The notes beneath the pieces are model-generated. The model ran no database searches. It was not told the DNA's origin and worked only from the letters and a program-made list of their open reading frames with translations. Shown here piece after piece: positions 32,341 through 44,160 of a stretch of DNA of 64,000 nucleotides; position 1 is the first letter of the stretch, and each line of letters opens with the position of its first letter. The DNA lies in the NCBI GenBank assembly GCA_964017045.1, contig OZ024802.1:11606435-11670434 (forward strand). Reading direction: 5' to 3'. Made by a program: the position numbers and the translations under genes. The stretch is from Omphiscola glabra. Lineage: Eukaryota; Mollusca; Gastropoda; Lymnaeidae.

Positions 32341-33890
32341 CACGTGCAAGCCTTAAGACCTGGTACCCGTCATTCACACACACCAGGACGTTCGCCTTTG
32401 AAACATGCTCATATATAGACGATAACAACATGCAACACAACACAACTCCTTAAGGTCGACGGCAGGCAAAGTATGCACGGAGTCACCCCCGAGTATATTT
32501 GCAAGTCCGGGAGCATTTTATCTTACGGGGCGCTGCAATAATTTCATGATCTCCGAAATCACGTCCGAACCCCCACAAACCCCCCCCCCCCTTTTTTTTT
32601 TCTAACCAGCGCAGCATGTGGATTATTATATTTTCAAGGTGTAAATATTATAACGACATTTGTGTGGGAGTCTAGCGCCTAACAAATGACGTGTCTTTAT
32701 CGGGCAGTCAGCCATTCACAAGTTCGCAAAGATAGACATTTTATTTTCGAAGTTACGACCCTCAGGGGTCAGAGGGTACCGTGGCACGCATGCGCAAGTC
32801 CTCGCGGTCGGAAAATGACGTAGGCATCCAAAATGAATGCGAGATATAAGAGAAGATAAAACAACCAATAAAGAGATTTGATTGGTCGAAAGGTTCACGT
32901 GATGCCGTAAATAATTATAATTAAAGATGGTACAATGAATTTAAATCGTTATTTTTTCATTCAAACTTTTCAGTTTAAAATGTTGTTAAAAGGAGATTTT
33001 GAAAATTATTTCTAAGGCACTTGCAAATTTTTTATGCGAAATAAACATTTATGTGTGTGTTTGTTTTTTTGTGTGTGTGTGTTCTATAAACATTCACCTA
33101 TACCCTACCACCAAACCAGTCACCAAATACCCAACCGCACAACAACTACTGAACGACCACCCAATCACTCACCCACTACCCAGCAACTCACCAGCCTCCT
33201 AGCCACTCACCAACCACCCAACCACTCATCAACCACCCACCTACCCATACCATCCTCGTCATCCACCAAAACAAATCACTTTATTTCCCCATGTTAACTG
33301 CCTGAGCCGCTTCTTTAACGCCGCGCGCGCACACACACAAACTCACAAACACACACAACCGCACATACACACGTAAACACAAGGATACACATTTCTAGAT
33401 ATTTAATTCTTTCCCTTGTACACCCGACAAACATTAAAAATAACCTTAAAAGCCTTTAAAACAAACATTCAGAAATAGCAACCCCCCCCCCCCCACAAAT
33501 AATTACAGCAATTTTTAAATGGGCGGTTTGAGGCTAAAGGTCATCGGCGGCCTTATCAAATATTTGTTTAAACGATGGCGATCATAAAGATGTAGGAATG
33601 ACAATGTCAAGAACAGCCTGTCATCTAGGCCAGATACACGCGAGTCTGTCATCTAGACAGAGATATACCAGCAATTATCTGTTGGACGAGCATCGGGCGA
33701 GAGAGGAAATGACGCAAAGACATGATGGTTTCTGCTTGGGGGGGGGGGGGTCTAATCTAGCAAGTGATAAAAGTACATTTAAATGCGCTTAAAAAGAAGT
33801 TTGTGTCGTAACGTGCGGTTCTGGGAGTACGATCGTGGATCAAGTAGGCCAAAACATTCTTTTATTCGTGAAGGCCACCATAAGACGAGA
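32341..33890. other. Non-coding DNA with simple repeats
   Basis: Contains C run/T run at 32581-32601, a GT-rich patch (33049-33081), an irregular accaacca-type patch (33105-33285), CA-rich words at 33325-33385, a C run near 33481-33494 and a G run near 33738-33750. No exon is supported. Confidence 0.45.
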
Positions 33891-33895
33891 TTTGT

Positions 33896-34021
33896 CCACA
33901 CTTTTGGATATTGTGTCCACACATTTGGATTTTTTTCCACACTTTTAGATGTTTTTCCACACATGTGGATGTTTGCACACACTTTTGGATGTCTGTCCAC
34001 ACATTTGGATGTTTTACACAC

Positions 34022-34066
<45 letters not shown>
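33896..34066. repeat. 18-bp repeat (tccacacatttggatgtt), about 7 copies, then (TA)n
   Basis: Alternating acacttttggat and acacatttggat words, followed by a TA/TATA microsatellite at 34024-34066. Confidence 0.92.
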
Positions 34067-34068
<2 letters not shown>

Positions 34069-34782
34069 AAATGATACTTTCTTTTCTTTTCAAATTTTGC
34101 GACAAAAAAAAATCCGTCAAGGGGGGAACTACCCCTCTGTCAAAAAATACGCCTCTGAAAGCGTACATCAGAAAGTATGAGGAAAGGGGCATGCCTATTT
34201 TATTTTATTTTTTTTGTATTGAATTCTGCCCAAGGAAAATATAATCTATTGACTCTGAACTTTGTAGTCGATTACTGAAGCATCAAATATCATGCTTTGA
34301 AAAACAACAGCGAAGCAACTACCACTTAGTGCATGCACACCGGTACTGAGTACCCCGGGTCAACATTTAACTTGGACGTTGTTATACAGATGACGTCATA
34401 CCTAAAGTGACCAACAGACGAGAGCACGGAAACGCAGTCGAAAACATTTGCATAGAATAGACACGTTCGCTCTTTGTGAAGACTTTCAGCTTCGGTCGCA
34501 GTCACAGTGTTGTACAGAACAGCAACCAAACAAGGGCTTGATTCAACCCTGTTAGGTACATGACATTGTGGGGAGGGTGTGGGTGGGGTGAATGGAGTAA
34601 TTAATAAAGAAACAGACTCCATGTGTGTGGGGGGTGTGGGGGCTCAGACGAACGGTAAAAACGTTAATGTCGGGTTAGTGATAGTTGAGACTCCTAGGAG
34701 TGGGGGGGAAGGGGTTGCAAGTTTGAGAATCACAATTTTTTTATGTTTAAAAAATCATAATTTAGTTTGTGGCAAAGATAGA
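34067..34782. other. Non-coding DNA
   Basis: Mixed composition, GTGGGG-rich at 34568-34720. No gene recognised. Confidence 0.4.
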
Positions 34783-34945
34783 TAATGTAGTGAGTGCTCT
34801 GAATGTAGAGTCTATTAATTGTAGAGAGTGCTCTGAATGTAGACCAGTAAATGTAGTGAGTGCTCTGAATGTAGAGTCTATTAATTGTAGAGAGTGCTCT
34901 GAATGTAGACCAGTAAATGTAGTGAGTGCTCTAAATGTAGATTCC
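34783..34945. repeat. 66-bp higher-order repeat (two 33-bp half units), 2.5 copies
   Basis: Units at 34783, 34849 and 34915 share gtagtgagtgctctgaatgt; the half unit has gagagtgctctgaatgtaga. Confidence 0.92.
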
Positions 34946-34994
34946 AGGAAATGCGTGTAATGTGTGTCTTGGATACTTGACTATAAATTTGAAT

Positions 34995-35196
34995 AAAAAC
35001 CATTGTAAGAGAGGGGTTTATGGGGATAAAACCCATTGTAAGAGAGGGGGTTATGTGGATAAAACCCATTGTAAGAGAGGGGATTATGTGGATAAAACCT
35101 ATTGTAAGAGAGGGGGTTATGTGGATAAAACCCATTGTAAGAGAGGGGGTTATGTGGATAAAACCCATTGTAAGAGATGGGGTTATGTGAATAAAA
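34995..35196. repeat. 33-bp minisatellite, 6 copies
   Basis: Unit cccattgtaagagagggggt followed by tatgtggataaaa. A multiple of three, so open on both strands (HCKRGGYVDKT, MGFIHITPSLT); not genes. Confidence 0.94.
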
Positions 35197-35814
35197 ATAA
35201 ACTAATAATCTCAATTCATGAAACAGAGATAACAAGGGGGAGGCAAGCAGGGGAAGAGTGATTGTGGGCGGGGGGAGTAGGGGGAGAGAGAGAGAGACAG
35301 AGAGAGAAAAAGCGAAAAAGAAAGTTAGAACAAGTGACAGGATATTATGTTTTCAATCATTCAAATTTATACTAAAGACTGATAACATGAACGCTTAAAT
35401 AATCCGTTTCTCTCCTTCTCATAATCTCACTCTTTCTTCTTCTCTCTCTCTCTCTGTCTCTTTCACTCCTTCTTTCTCTCTCTAAAAGTCGCTCCCCCCC
35501 GTCTATAAAATTGTAATAAGAAAACAGAAGAGATAGATACGAATAAATCATGAGCCCCACTCCCCCTGGGGCGCCATAAATTTCTTAACCCTTGGGAGAC
35601 GGGTGCGTTATCGTGAGACTGGGTCTCCACGTCCGGTACTCGTGTGGTATCGTGCACGAGGATGACGGAGGCGTCAGCGCGCTCTGATACGCCGTAACGT
35701 GATGTAGTGGTACACAGATTGTAATTAGTATAATGCATGTGGGGGTTGTTAGCATGAGGGAGGGAAGTGGAAAGAAAAGGGGGGGGGGGTAGTTAACAAA
35801 TCCATAACTAGATA
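35197..35814. other. Non-coding DNA with GA and CT tracts
   Basis: GA microsatellite at 35286-35312 and CT-rich stretch at 35408-35482. 35560-35700 is CG-containing and non-repetitive without exon signals. Confidence 0.45.
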
Positions 35815-35818
35815 GACC

Positions 35819-35910
35819 AGGGGTTCAAACCCCTTTTTTCGATTATATCTCTTGTGAAGCTCAATGTACCCCTTGGGGTCGAAGATTCAACTATAGGCTG
35901 AGAACTGCTG
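35819..35910. mobile_element. Possible short decayed hAT-like element
   Basis: Begins accaggggttcaaacccc and ends ggctgagaactgctgg, loosely like SPIN-type ends, with ccccttggggtcgaag inside. It is short and no target duplication is visible, so the call is weak. Confidence 0.3.
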
Positions 35911-35962
35911 GGACAGACTGTTGGAAGACGGTGCAGAGAGACTCGACGTTTTAAGGAATAGC

Positions 35963-36212
35963 TGCGTACAGGGAAATAACAGCATGGGAAAAAGGAAATA
36001 ACAACATAGTAAAGGGACGTAACAGCATGGTCTAAGGCATAACAGCATCGTGAAGGGGAATACTAAAAAGAGTCAAGCAAAAGAAAAACATAGTAAAGTG
36101 GAAAAGAAAACAAGCATAGTCAATGGAAATAACTGCAAAGTAAATGGAAGTTATAACAAACTAAAGGTAAATAACAGCATAGTAAATGAGAATAACATCA
36201 TATTTAAGGAAA
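35963..36212 (+). repeat. Degenerate A-rich repeat (gaaataacagcatagtaaa)
   Basis: Words aaataac(a/t)gca and catagtaaa(g/t) recur irregularly about every 20-30 bp. The open frame through it is a shadow. Confidence 0.6.
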
Positions 36213-36281
36213 ATATCCCTCCCCCCAAAAAAAAACACTTTTTATTTTCTTTTTACGTATGTGTCCCCCCCCCCCCCCCCC

Positions 36282-36587
36282 AAACGACTGATCTTAGCAG
36301 ATTTAACAGACGCTGCCTACATGAATGCACTGCCCGCCATTTCTGTACTCCGCGAGGGAAGCTTTCGGATTGAGACAGTGCTTACCGATAATACCCTGGT
36401 TTCGTAAGCTCACCTGATCCAACGACTGTTGACAGAATCTATGAACAATGGATCACTGCAGCTCGGTTCGTTGTTGCCTCCTAATTCCAACAGAACGGTC
36501 GCATATAATTATTTGATCGAAGATTGCGTACGACGTTTGGTCAATAAATCCCAGTACTATCTTCGTTTCAAGTACACGCATTTTTAG
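36282..36587 (+). pseudogene. Unidentified coding-like fragment with one internal stop
   Basis: One plus frame reads 41 residues (including ADLTDAAYMNALPAISVLRE and GSFRIETVLTDNTLVS), a TAA at 36405-36407, then 59 further residues (including LLTESMNNGSLQLGSLLPP and YNYLIEDCVRRLVNKSQYYL) before TAG at 36585. Composition is protein-like, unlike the low-complexity frames elsewhere. After a 17-C run, cttagcag at 36293-36300 could be an acceptor and ttc|gtaagc at 36404 a donor, giving a 103-nt exon ending before the stop. On the opposite strand gatcag|GTGAGC (donor at 36413) could end a SoxD leader exon. I do not recognise the family. Pseudogene or transposon remnant is my first guess. Confidence 0.35.
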
Positions 36588-37091
36588 CTCAGGGGATCTC
36601 AAGATGTTAGTTTGTTTTGTTTTTTTAAATTGAAAAAAATTAATCAATACATACATTTTAATGGTCACTTTAATGTCATGAACAGAAAATGCATTTTTTT
36701 TGAAAAAGTGCATCGGCGGATACAAAAACTTATGAAATGGAGGGTCCTGATAATGTGTTTAAAGCATTCATTGACAAATTTATTGAGCTCTTATACATTA
36801 GCTGTAATTGTCGTATGTTTCTGATTTCTTTACTTAATTTTCCCCCCTCCGAACCCGACCCCCTTAAACCCCCTCCCCCCCAGAAACAACAACAACAAAC
36901 ACACACACACACACACAAATCAATAAAGTGTGTTGTTGTTGTTTTTTTTGGTTCATGATGTTCTTTGTGCTGTTGTTTGGGGGGTGAACATGGTGAACAA
37001 ACCATTAATCATTTTGAACCAAACTTTCCTGAAGAATTTATGTCTCAACTTTTAATTACAGTTTCGTGGTGTGATTATTTTAACATTTTAA
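36588..37091. other. Non-coding DNA
   Basis: Contains C-rich words at 36841-36882 and a (CA)n at 36899-36917. No gene recognised. Confidence 0.45.
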
Positions 37092-37160
37092 AAACATAAT
37101 AATAATAATAATAAACTTTATTTAAAAATCACGCTTCATCCCCAAAGGCTCAAAGCGCGT
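37092..37160 (-). mobile_element. 3' end of a non-LTR retroelement (LINE or SINE), minus orientation
   Basis: Read on minus, a gcgctttgagcctttgggg block leads into aagcgtgatttttaaataaa and then (TTA/ATT)n. A conserved tail followed by a trinucleotide repeat is typical of non-LTR elements. Only the tail can be supported. Confidence 0.5.
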
Positions 37161-37169
37161 AAAATAAAT

Positions 37170-37306
37170 CCGATGTTAGATGTTCAAGAGGCCTCACTGC
37201 TGCCTGTTAGGCGCACGTGAACTCCATCTCCTCATCTCCGGGTTTTCAGGATGATACAGGTTTGTTTGAATTCCGTAGGTAGGTAAAATGACGGCAAAGT
37301 GGTGCA
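37170..37306. repeat. 137-bp direct duplication, copy A
   Basis: Nearly identical to 37355-37491, 185 bp apart. Shares cgatgttagatgttc, gaggcctcactgctgcctgt, taggcgcacgtgaactccat and ttccgtaggtaggtaaaatg. It may belong to the body of the adjacent retroelement. Confidence 0.93.
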
Positions 37307-37354
37307 CGGAAAATGTTAAATTAGTCCAGTGCCACTGCTGAATCTGGTAACGCT

Positions 37355-37491
37355 CCGATGTTAGATGTTCGAGAGGCCTCACTGCTGCCTGTTAGGCGCA
37401 CGTGAACTCCATCTCCCCATCTCCGGGTTTTCTGGATGATACAGGTTTGTGTGAATTCCGTAGGTAGGTAAAATGGCGGCAAAGTGGTGCA
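37355..37491. repeat. 137-bp direct duplication, copy B
   Basis: See copy A; differs at only a few positions (caagag/cgagag, ctcctc/ctcccc, tcagga/tctgga, atgacgg/atggcgg). Confidence 0.93.
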
Positions 37492-39799
37492 AGGTAGTTA
37501 CATGTCGGGTGTACAAACTACATGTTTCACTATTCCGTTGTTGATTCTACAGTAGTTTTTGTTAACATATATTTCAACCCCTTCCTTTGGATTTGATGCT
37601 GTCGGTTGTTCCAACACACTTCAGTCTTTAAACTTGACTTGACTTACACCGATCTATTCCTTTCAAACATCACTTAACACGCAATCTATACTCTCTATCT
37701 GACCTATTTCCAGTGGACGGCATATTTCTACGGTCTAATATTTCTTGGGTACATCACTTATGTCTGAATATATGTCACGTCATCGCTGCCCGCGCAGAAA
37801 TCTTTGAGACGAACCGTCTGCTGTTCCTAATGAGCCAACTCAAGCTTCAACATTGCCATGAGGGTTGATGATGATTGTTTTCAATCAAGATTTTCAATAA
37901 ACTTTTCTAAAAAAGCGAAGTTTTTTCATTTTAATAACTTTAAGAAACATGTATTTATTTTTCTACCTTCTTTTGATTCATCTACACCAAAATCACTTCA
38001 GCAAAAAAATAATAATTATTATTATTTTCGACTCTCCAGTTAAAGCGTTGAGAACCGTTGCAGGGCGGAATTTCATCCATTTGTTAAAATTCTTCCGTTA
38101 TTAAAAGATAATGACCCCCCCCCCACCCAATGCCCTGTATACTGTCTATACTTAGTGACATGCCCTTGTGTTAAGTTGATCAGACAAGACAAAACATCAC
38201 TTGGCGGATTAAAATATCAGCCCGGGCTTTGTTCCGAGGGTTTGTAAGAGTGGAGATAAAATATGCGCTCGTGTCCAGATTACCATCTAGCAAAGTCTCT
38301 ATCCTGAATGCCATACAAAAAGAAAAACACCTAAAAAAATGACATCAAACGTGTAATAATTGGTATCTTTTAAGTAGTATGACGCCATCTGACTGCCGCG
38401 ACCATCTGCACATAAGTAAAAATGCGAGTGAACATTTACTCTCTAGCCCTGTACCCAGAAGGTGATAAGCATCGCTTAGGGGTGTGTACTGATGGACTGA
38501 GAGAAGTTATCAAATGGGGGGGGGGGGAGGGGGGTGGTCCTTAGTCAGATGGCATGCCAAATTTTTGGTTTGCGATTTTCTGTCCCTAACAACAGCTGAA
38601 ATGTGAGCTGTCTGTGTCAGTAAAGATTTGTTCCTGATATTCATCTGAGAAACTCCTCGGGAAATATCATATCGGTCAAATATTTACAGCTGTATTATTA
38701 TTTATTTTTAAAAAAATGTAATTTGAGATTGAGAAATCGTTTCTCGTATGAATTCTATACCATACGAAATGGTTTGCTATATCCTGCTTCATGTCACACA
38801 ATAACGAGGTGTCTAGATAAATTAACTTATGCGTTTATAAACCGGCGCCAGAATTATCAATATTTTGTTCGTGGGCCCTTAATATTTAGAAGAAAAAGAA
38901 ATGTTTATTCTCAGAGACTGAATTGACCAATACAAAATATTGTCCTACTGGTCATAAACATGCATTGCAATAACCCCCCCCCCCCTTTTTTTTCCCTTTT
39001 CGGCTTATATGAGGGTTTAAGTTTTCCTAAAAATAGAATCAGTTTGCCAAAAACATATAAATATTTATTGTGCAAAAATAAATGCATTGACAATCGTTTA
39101 AAAAAGATAACATGATAATAAACATAAAATTTTATAAAAAAGGTAGAAAAATCTTTATACGTTTATACTTTTAGTTCAGTTGGAAATATACGTTCTTATG
39201 GTGGTGACGGGAACAAAGGCAACGGGCGTTTTGTAGTTTTACTTCTATTTAATGAAGTCTAAATAACGGTTAATAAAATATATATATATATATATATATA
39301 TAAATGAGAAAATATGATTGAATAAAATTAATGGATTGTCATCTACTTCTGTTGTTTAATATCAGTCAAAGAAATCTCTCCATTGACCGGATTATGAATT
39401 TCCCCATTTTTATGTCTTGCTAAATCAGTGCTACACTACCGATAACATACTTCGTTATGCTATTAACTGTCAACAGTTATAGATGGAACCTGCGATGCCC
39501 CCACCATAGAGTAAAATCGACAAGTATAACGATGACTGTCCACACGAGGTGTACCAACGTAATAAAGTAATGTGCGGGATGACGTAACACGACACCACAA
39601 TATCAAAGCATTTAAAGAAACTCTGGAAACGTTGCATCGAAGGTCACTTGATATTACGTTAACCACACAAGCCACTGTAACGTTCAGGGTGGAAAAAACG
39701 TGCAGCGAAAATCCTCAGTAAAAAAGACATCACATAGCGTGAATTAATTGACTGAACATGATCAAATCATGTATTTTGTAGATTCACTTTGTTGGTCGA
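37492..39799. other. AT-rich non-coding DNA
   Basis: Has an (AAT/ATT) patch at 38009-38025, G run at 38516-38528, C run/T run at 38974-38993 and (TA)n at 39281-39302. A plus frame at 38723-38926 is open for 67 codons without repeats, but I recognise no family and no splice sites. Confidence 0.4.
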
Positions 39800-40450
39800 A
39801 TTATTCAACACAGCTCTCGGAAACCCGATATCACACACTATTAAAAAAAAATTTAAACTATTACAAAAAAAAAATCTCTTCCATATTTCAATGAACTACC
39901 GCCTCTACCACTTTACTTACATCATCCGGGCTCACCTAAATCTGGTCACTGGCACAGATCGTCCTTGTCATCGGTCTACTCTGGACACAATCATCGCAAA
40001 CCCGACAATCCCGACTGTAAGCAACACAATCCCTATCATTTTCTTTTTGGCTGATCTGACATCAGATCAATCAACTCGAACATTCTCCAACCGCACTACA
40101 CCACAAACCCAAATTCCCCCCCCCCTCCCCATTCCGACCTCCACCTCAGTCACTTCTCGGCCTCCTAATTATTTTCAGATGAGATCATAAGATGGACAAT
40201 TTTGATCTTATGTCTTCTCTACGTCACAGAACCCTTCACACCGCCTCACTCCCATCACCGCCACCACCCCCAACCCAAACACCCCCCCCTGCTATCTTCA
40301 CCCTCCTGGCCCGTCTATTGACTTAAATTTAGTTGACTTATCATGACCTATATTTTATCGAACCCCAGATTGAAGAAGACCGGGTCCGAAAATTAACCCA
40401 ACTTTTGGCTTTGTCCCGAGGGTAAAACATTATTTTGTATAACAACAAGA
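39800..40450 (+). mobile_element. Possible decayed retroelement
   Basis: A 133-codon frame (to 40190) is followed by attgaagaagaccgggtccg at 40370-40389 and tttggctttgtcccgagggt. Such gaagaagacc..cgaaa words are common near the 3' end of Penelope-like and related elements. No domain could be identified. Confidence 0.28.
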
Positions 40451-40497
40451 CTTCACCAAATGTCAGGAGAAGTCTCCAGATAGTGTGTACTTGAAAG

Positions 40498-40960
40498 GGG
40501 TCGTTCGCAAATTACGTCCGGGGGGGGGGGGGGGGGGGGGGGTTTAGTCAAGAATTTGTGACATAGTGGAAGGGGGGGGTGGTCAAAAATTTGTGACGTC
40601 ACGTGCTTTTTTTGTTTGTTTTGTTTATAAATCTAAAATTTTCTAATTTTGAAAATCCTTATTCAATTAATTTTAAAACATTATTTTGAGATCGAAACTG
40701 CCTCAGGTATTATAGGAACCGTGAAAGTCCGGCGCTCACACCTTTTGCGCATAATCGAAAAATTTACATTCGGCTTGTGGATGACTTCGTTGTTTCGCGT
40801 CACAGTTTTCTAATAATACTACATCTTAATCCATTATGGGAAAATGTTAAAGAATAAAAAAAAATCTTAGTTTAGTTATGAAAATTTTATGTATGTTTTG
40901 ATTTTTTTTTTAGGTGTGACGTGACACGGGAAGTAAAGAATTTGTGACCCCTAATGTACA
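40498..40960. mobile_element. Candidate MITE with GGGGTCGTTCGCAAATTACGTC end
   Basis: Starts ggggtcgttcgcaaattacg, followed by a 23-G run, then gtcaagaatttgtgacatag and gtcaaaaatttgtgacgtca. The right side has gtgacgtgacac and aatttgtgacccct, roughly inverse to the start. This is a sequence type I have seen in several invertebrate genomes. The family is not assigned and the right end is uncertain. Confidence 0.5.
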
Positions 40961-41094
40961 CAATAACTTATTCGGATTTGGGGGGGGGGGGGGGGTAATA
41001 AAGGTGTGGTTTTTTTTATGAAATGTACCGCTGTAATAATGAATGAATTAATTAATTGCGCAAAAATTATTGACCATTGCGTGGAAGGTGAGTG
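40961..41094. other. Non-coding DNA with G run
   Basis: G run at about 40980-40996. Confidence 0.5.
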
Positions 41095-41490
41095 AAAGTG
41101 TCTTGTTGCCAGCTTACTGACACTGTTTTGTGGCGAGCTCACTGACAGTGTCTTGTGGCGTACTCACTGACAGTGTCTTGTGGCCAGGGCCGGCCCTAAC
41201 AATGGCGGGGCCCTATGCGAAATGGATTGCGCGGGGCCCAGTCTGGGTAGGGATAAGGATAATAAGTGAAAATTAAGATTTTGTATTAGAAAATAAAGTG
41301 CGGCGCCCACTGTTGCCGCATAGGTTGCAGTGGCCTAAGGCCGGCCCTGCTTGTGGCCAGCTTGCTGACAGTGTCTTGTGGCGAGCTTACTGACAGTGTC
41401 TCGTGGCACTCATCCAGTGTCTTGTAGCACTCAGCCGGTGTCTTGTAAGCACTCATCCAGTGTCTTGTGGCACTCAGCCCGTGTCTTGAA
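41095..41490. repeat. 26-bp minisatellite (gtgtcttgtggc), interrupted by a MITE
   Basis: Units contain actgacagtgtcttgtggc with agctt/agctc/gtact variants; to the right they shorten to cactca(t/g)cc(a/g)gtgtcttg. The array is split at 41184/41350 by the hAT-like MITE. Confidence 0.88.
41185..41349. mobile_element. hAT-like MITE with CAGGGCCGGCC ends, copy 2
   Basis: The 165-bp element starts cagggccggccc and ends ggccggccctg. It is flanked by the perfect 8-bp duplication CTTGTGGC (41177-41184 and 41350-41357). The interior gataaggataataagtg and attaagattttgtattag is shared with copy 1 at 469-659; copy 2 lacks about 26 bp in its right half. Confidence 0.9.
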
Positions 41491-43796
41491 GTATTTCAAA
41501 GCTACGATTCACATACCTCAGGACTGAAGTTATCCATATGAATTAAACTGACCATAGCATTTACACATTCAACAAAAGTAATAACGACAAATCTAATTCC
41601 TCTATCCTCTCTATTTTATTATGCCTTCTTGAAATCGTTGCCCGCGACGCAGATTTATTTCATGTATGCACACAAAGTAATAACATAAACATATCGAATG
41701 AAGTTATTTATCAACTCACTTTAAAACACAAAATTTGAAATATAAACTGACAGAGGCTCCACTATCCATCCCGTGGAACCCTTATCCCCACCCCCCAAAT
41801 ATAAATAAATAGAAAATGGATTTTATGTGTAATCCTTTCTTTGTAATCCACATCAAATTTAACCTGACAAAATTATGTACAAGTAAAAAAAATTATTACA
41901 CAGCCTCCGCCCCCCCCCCAGTCCCCGCGCCCCCCCCTCCCCCCTTATCGGTCACGTCTGTTCTGCGAGATGTCACAATGATGGATAATAAACCCAGAGT
42001 TACAAATGGCGGCGAGTTTGATGAAAGGTGAAACAAAATAACGTTACGGTTCAAAGAAAGGTTGGCGTTGCCCGCCCCGTCCCACCCCCCACCCCCCCAA
42101 CCTTACCCTCCCTCGTACCTTTCAGGCTATAATCCTATCGATTATCTCCCCATGTCAAACACGGGCCGAGAGTTAATGTGCGTTTAAAGTTGATCTGTGG
42201 CTGTCGGTGACAATGTCACTTGTTGGAGGGAGTATTGGACAGTCAACGTTTTTAATGGATACTTGGGATGGACCCTACTCCCTCTTGCACCCCATATACA
42301 TTACATTCTTCGAAAAGATCGCTGATTTCATAAAAGGTGGCCTGGTTTGGAGTTGGGTTGGTGCATACTTTGGAGAGGGGTTTATGTTTACTAGCAAACA
42401 TAATTCTTGATGTTTGAACGACTAGTTCTATTTTAAGTGTTCGATTCTATAACTGTCCACACAAGGACAGTGCAATCACATCAAATAAAAACCACACATT
42501 TATTTTACGATCGTAAATTTTCAGTGATTAAAAAACAATTATTATAATTAAAGATTGTACTTGTGCTGAAACGTAAAATTAAATTGGTGGGGGGGGGGGG
42601 GGGGGAAGGGATAGAGATCAACCTGCTGGATAGGAAGCCTGACCGAAAGTAGAAAATAATGTACACAGAAAGGATCAAAACCTTAAATCATAAATATTTT
42701 ATCTGATAAACCTCAGCGGTCATATACCAATAACAACAAAAAAATATTAATGGTACAACGGCGTAAAAATAATTATACAAATTTAAAAAAGACACTTTAT
42801 AGGTAGAGTTCAATAATTTATAAATTATATAGTAAGCAAAAATCTGTCCCCATTTCTAAATTATACAATGATTTTGTTGATTGACTGTATAGCACATTAT
42901 GAAAATAAATAAGCACACATTATATGCAAATCATAGCTTTCTTTTCAAAATAAATGTTTTAAATGAATTGATCGCCCATTAACTCAAAAAGTTAATGCGC
43001 CTGTCAAATGTGGTGATGCCGCTCACCTCCCCCCTTACCTTTTTTCCCCCCTTGATTATTGATAACTATTCCTCTAACGCTTGTAAGTGGTTTCAGCACT
43101 CGGCCTGCGCTCGGTCACCGCAGATAAGACGCCCCCACATCGTTAAAGGTAACGGCTTCTGTCATACACTGTGACAGGCGAACAGGTCTCCCGTGTGACA
43201 GGTTGTGACAGAGCGACGGGGGTGGGGGGGAGGGGTGTTTGTGGGGAAGAGACAAATCATTGCTACCTGTTTGCTCGGCGGACAAGATTGATCACCCTTG
43301 TTGTGAGGAAATCACTTTTCCTGACGATGTATGTGTGTATGGCTCGCGACACACACACACACGCTCACACCGAGGCGCTGTGATTAATGTTAATGTTGTC
43401 TCAGCGACTCTCTCGTGTCATTCATTTTATTTTCATAATTTTCCCCCACGAAACTCATCATCGCGAATAATCTAATGCAGACATTTTAGTAGCAGCCACC
43501 CCCCCCCTCTCTCTCTCTCTATCTCTCTCTCTCTCTCACCCTGGCCTAACTAATATTAATTTAAAAAATATAAAAAAATATTGAAAAACATAAAAAACGA
43601 AGAAGCCGTAAAACAGATAATTATAAAACAGAAAATAGACCTACACATAAATGTTGAGACCGAATGACTTCATCACAATATTTAAATAGTTCTTATATAG
43701 ATATATTACATATACGTATATATATATATATATGTATAAAGTTAAAAAAATTCTTCAAGACGTTTCAAAATGTACACGCAAGTGACGCATGCTTAA
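41491..43796. other. Non-coding DNA with homopolymers
   Basis: C-rich at 41909-41944 and 42070-42099; about 20 G at 42586-42605; G-rich at 43218-43235; CT-rich at 43500-43540; (TA)n near 43717-43733. 42620-42960 is strongly AT-rich. No exon is supported. Confidence 0.45.
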
Positions 43797-43800
43797 GATT

Positions 43801-43842
43801 CTCGTTGGCTCATCTCGTTGGCTCATCTCGTTGGCTCATCTC
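43801..43842. repeat. 14-bp repeat (ctcgttggctcat), 3 copies
   Basis: Three adjacent direct copies. Confidence 0.9.
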
Positions 43843-44000
43843 TGTTAACTCCACACAAACGTTCCACAGTGACGCCATCTCTCTGGACGGGCCCCCCTAA
43901 TATCTTGAGTGGCAACCCCAGTTCGACGTCATCGGCTGCGTCACATACTAAACTTTTACTCAAGCATCCGGTCGTGGGCAGTTTTCTGGGGTTTAGTTTG

Positions 44001-44160
44001 GTAGGGACCAGTGTTGAAGTGGATGGTCACTTTTCTGTCGTTACATGTGGTAAGACCCAGCGATGGAGTGGACGGTCACTTTTCTGTTTTTATATGTGGT
44101 AGGAACCAGCGTTGGTGTGGACGGTCACTTTTCTGTCGTTATATGTGGTAGGATCAAGTG
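44001..44160. repeat. 49-bp repeat, 3 copies
   Basis: Units at 44001, 44050 and 44099 share gtggtaggaaccagcg and gacggtcacttttctg. Confidence 0.92.
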
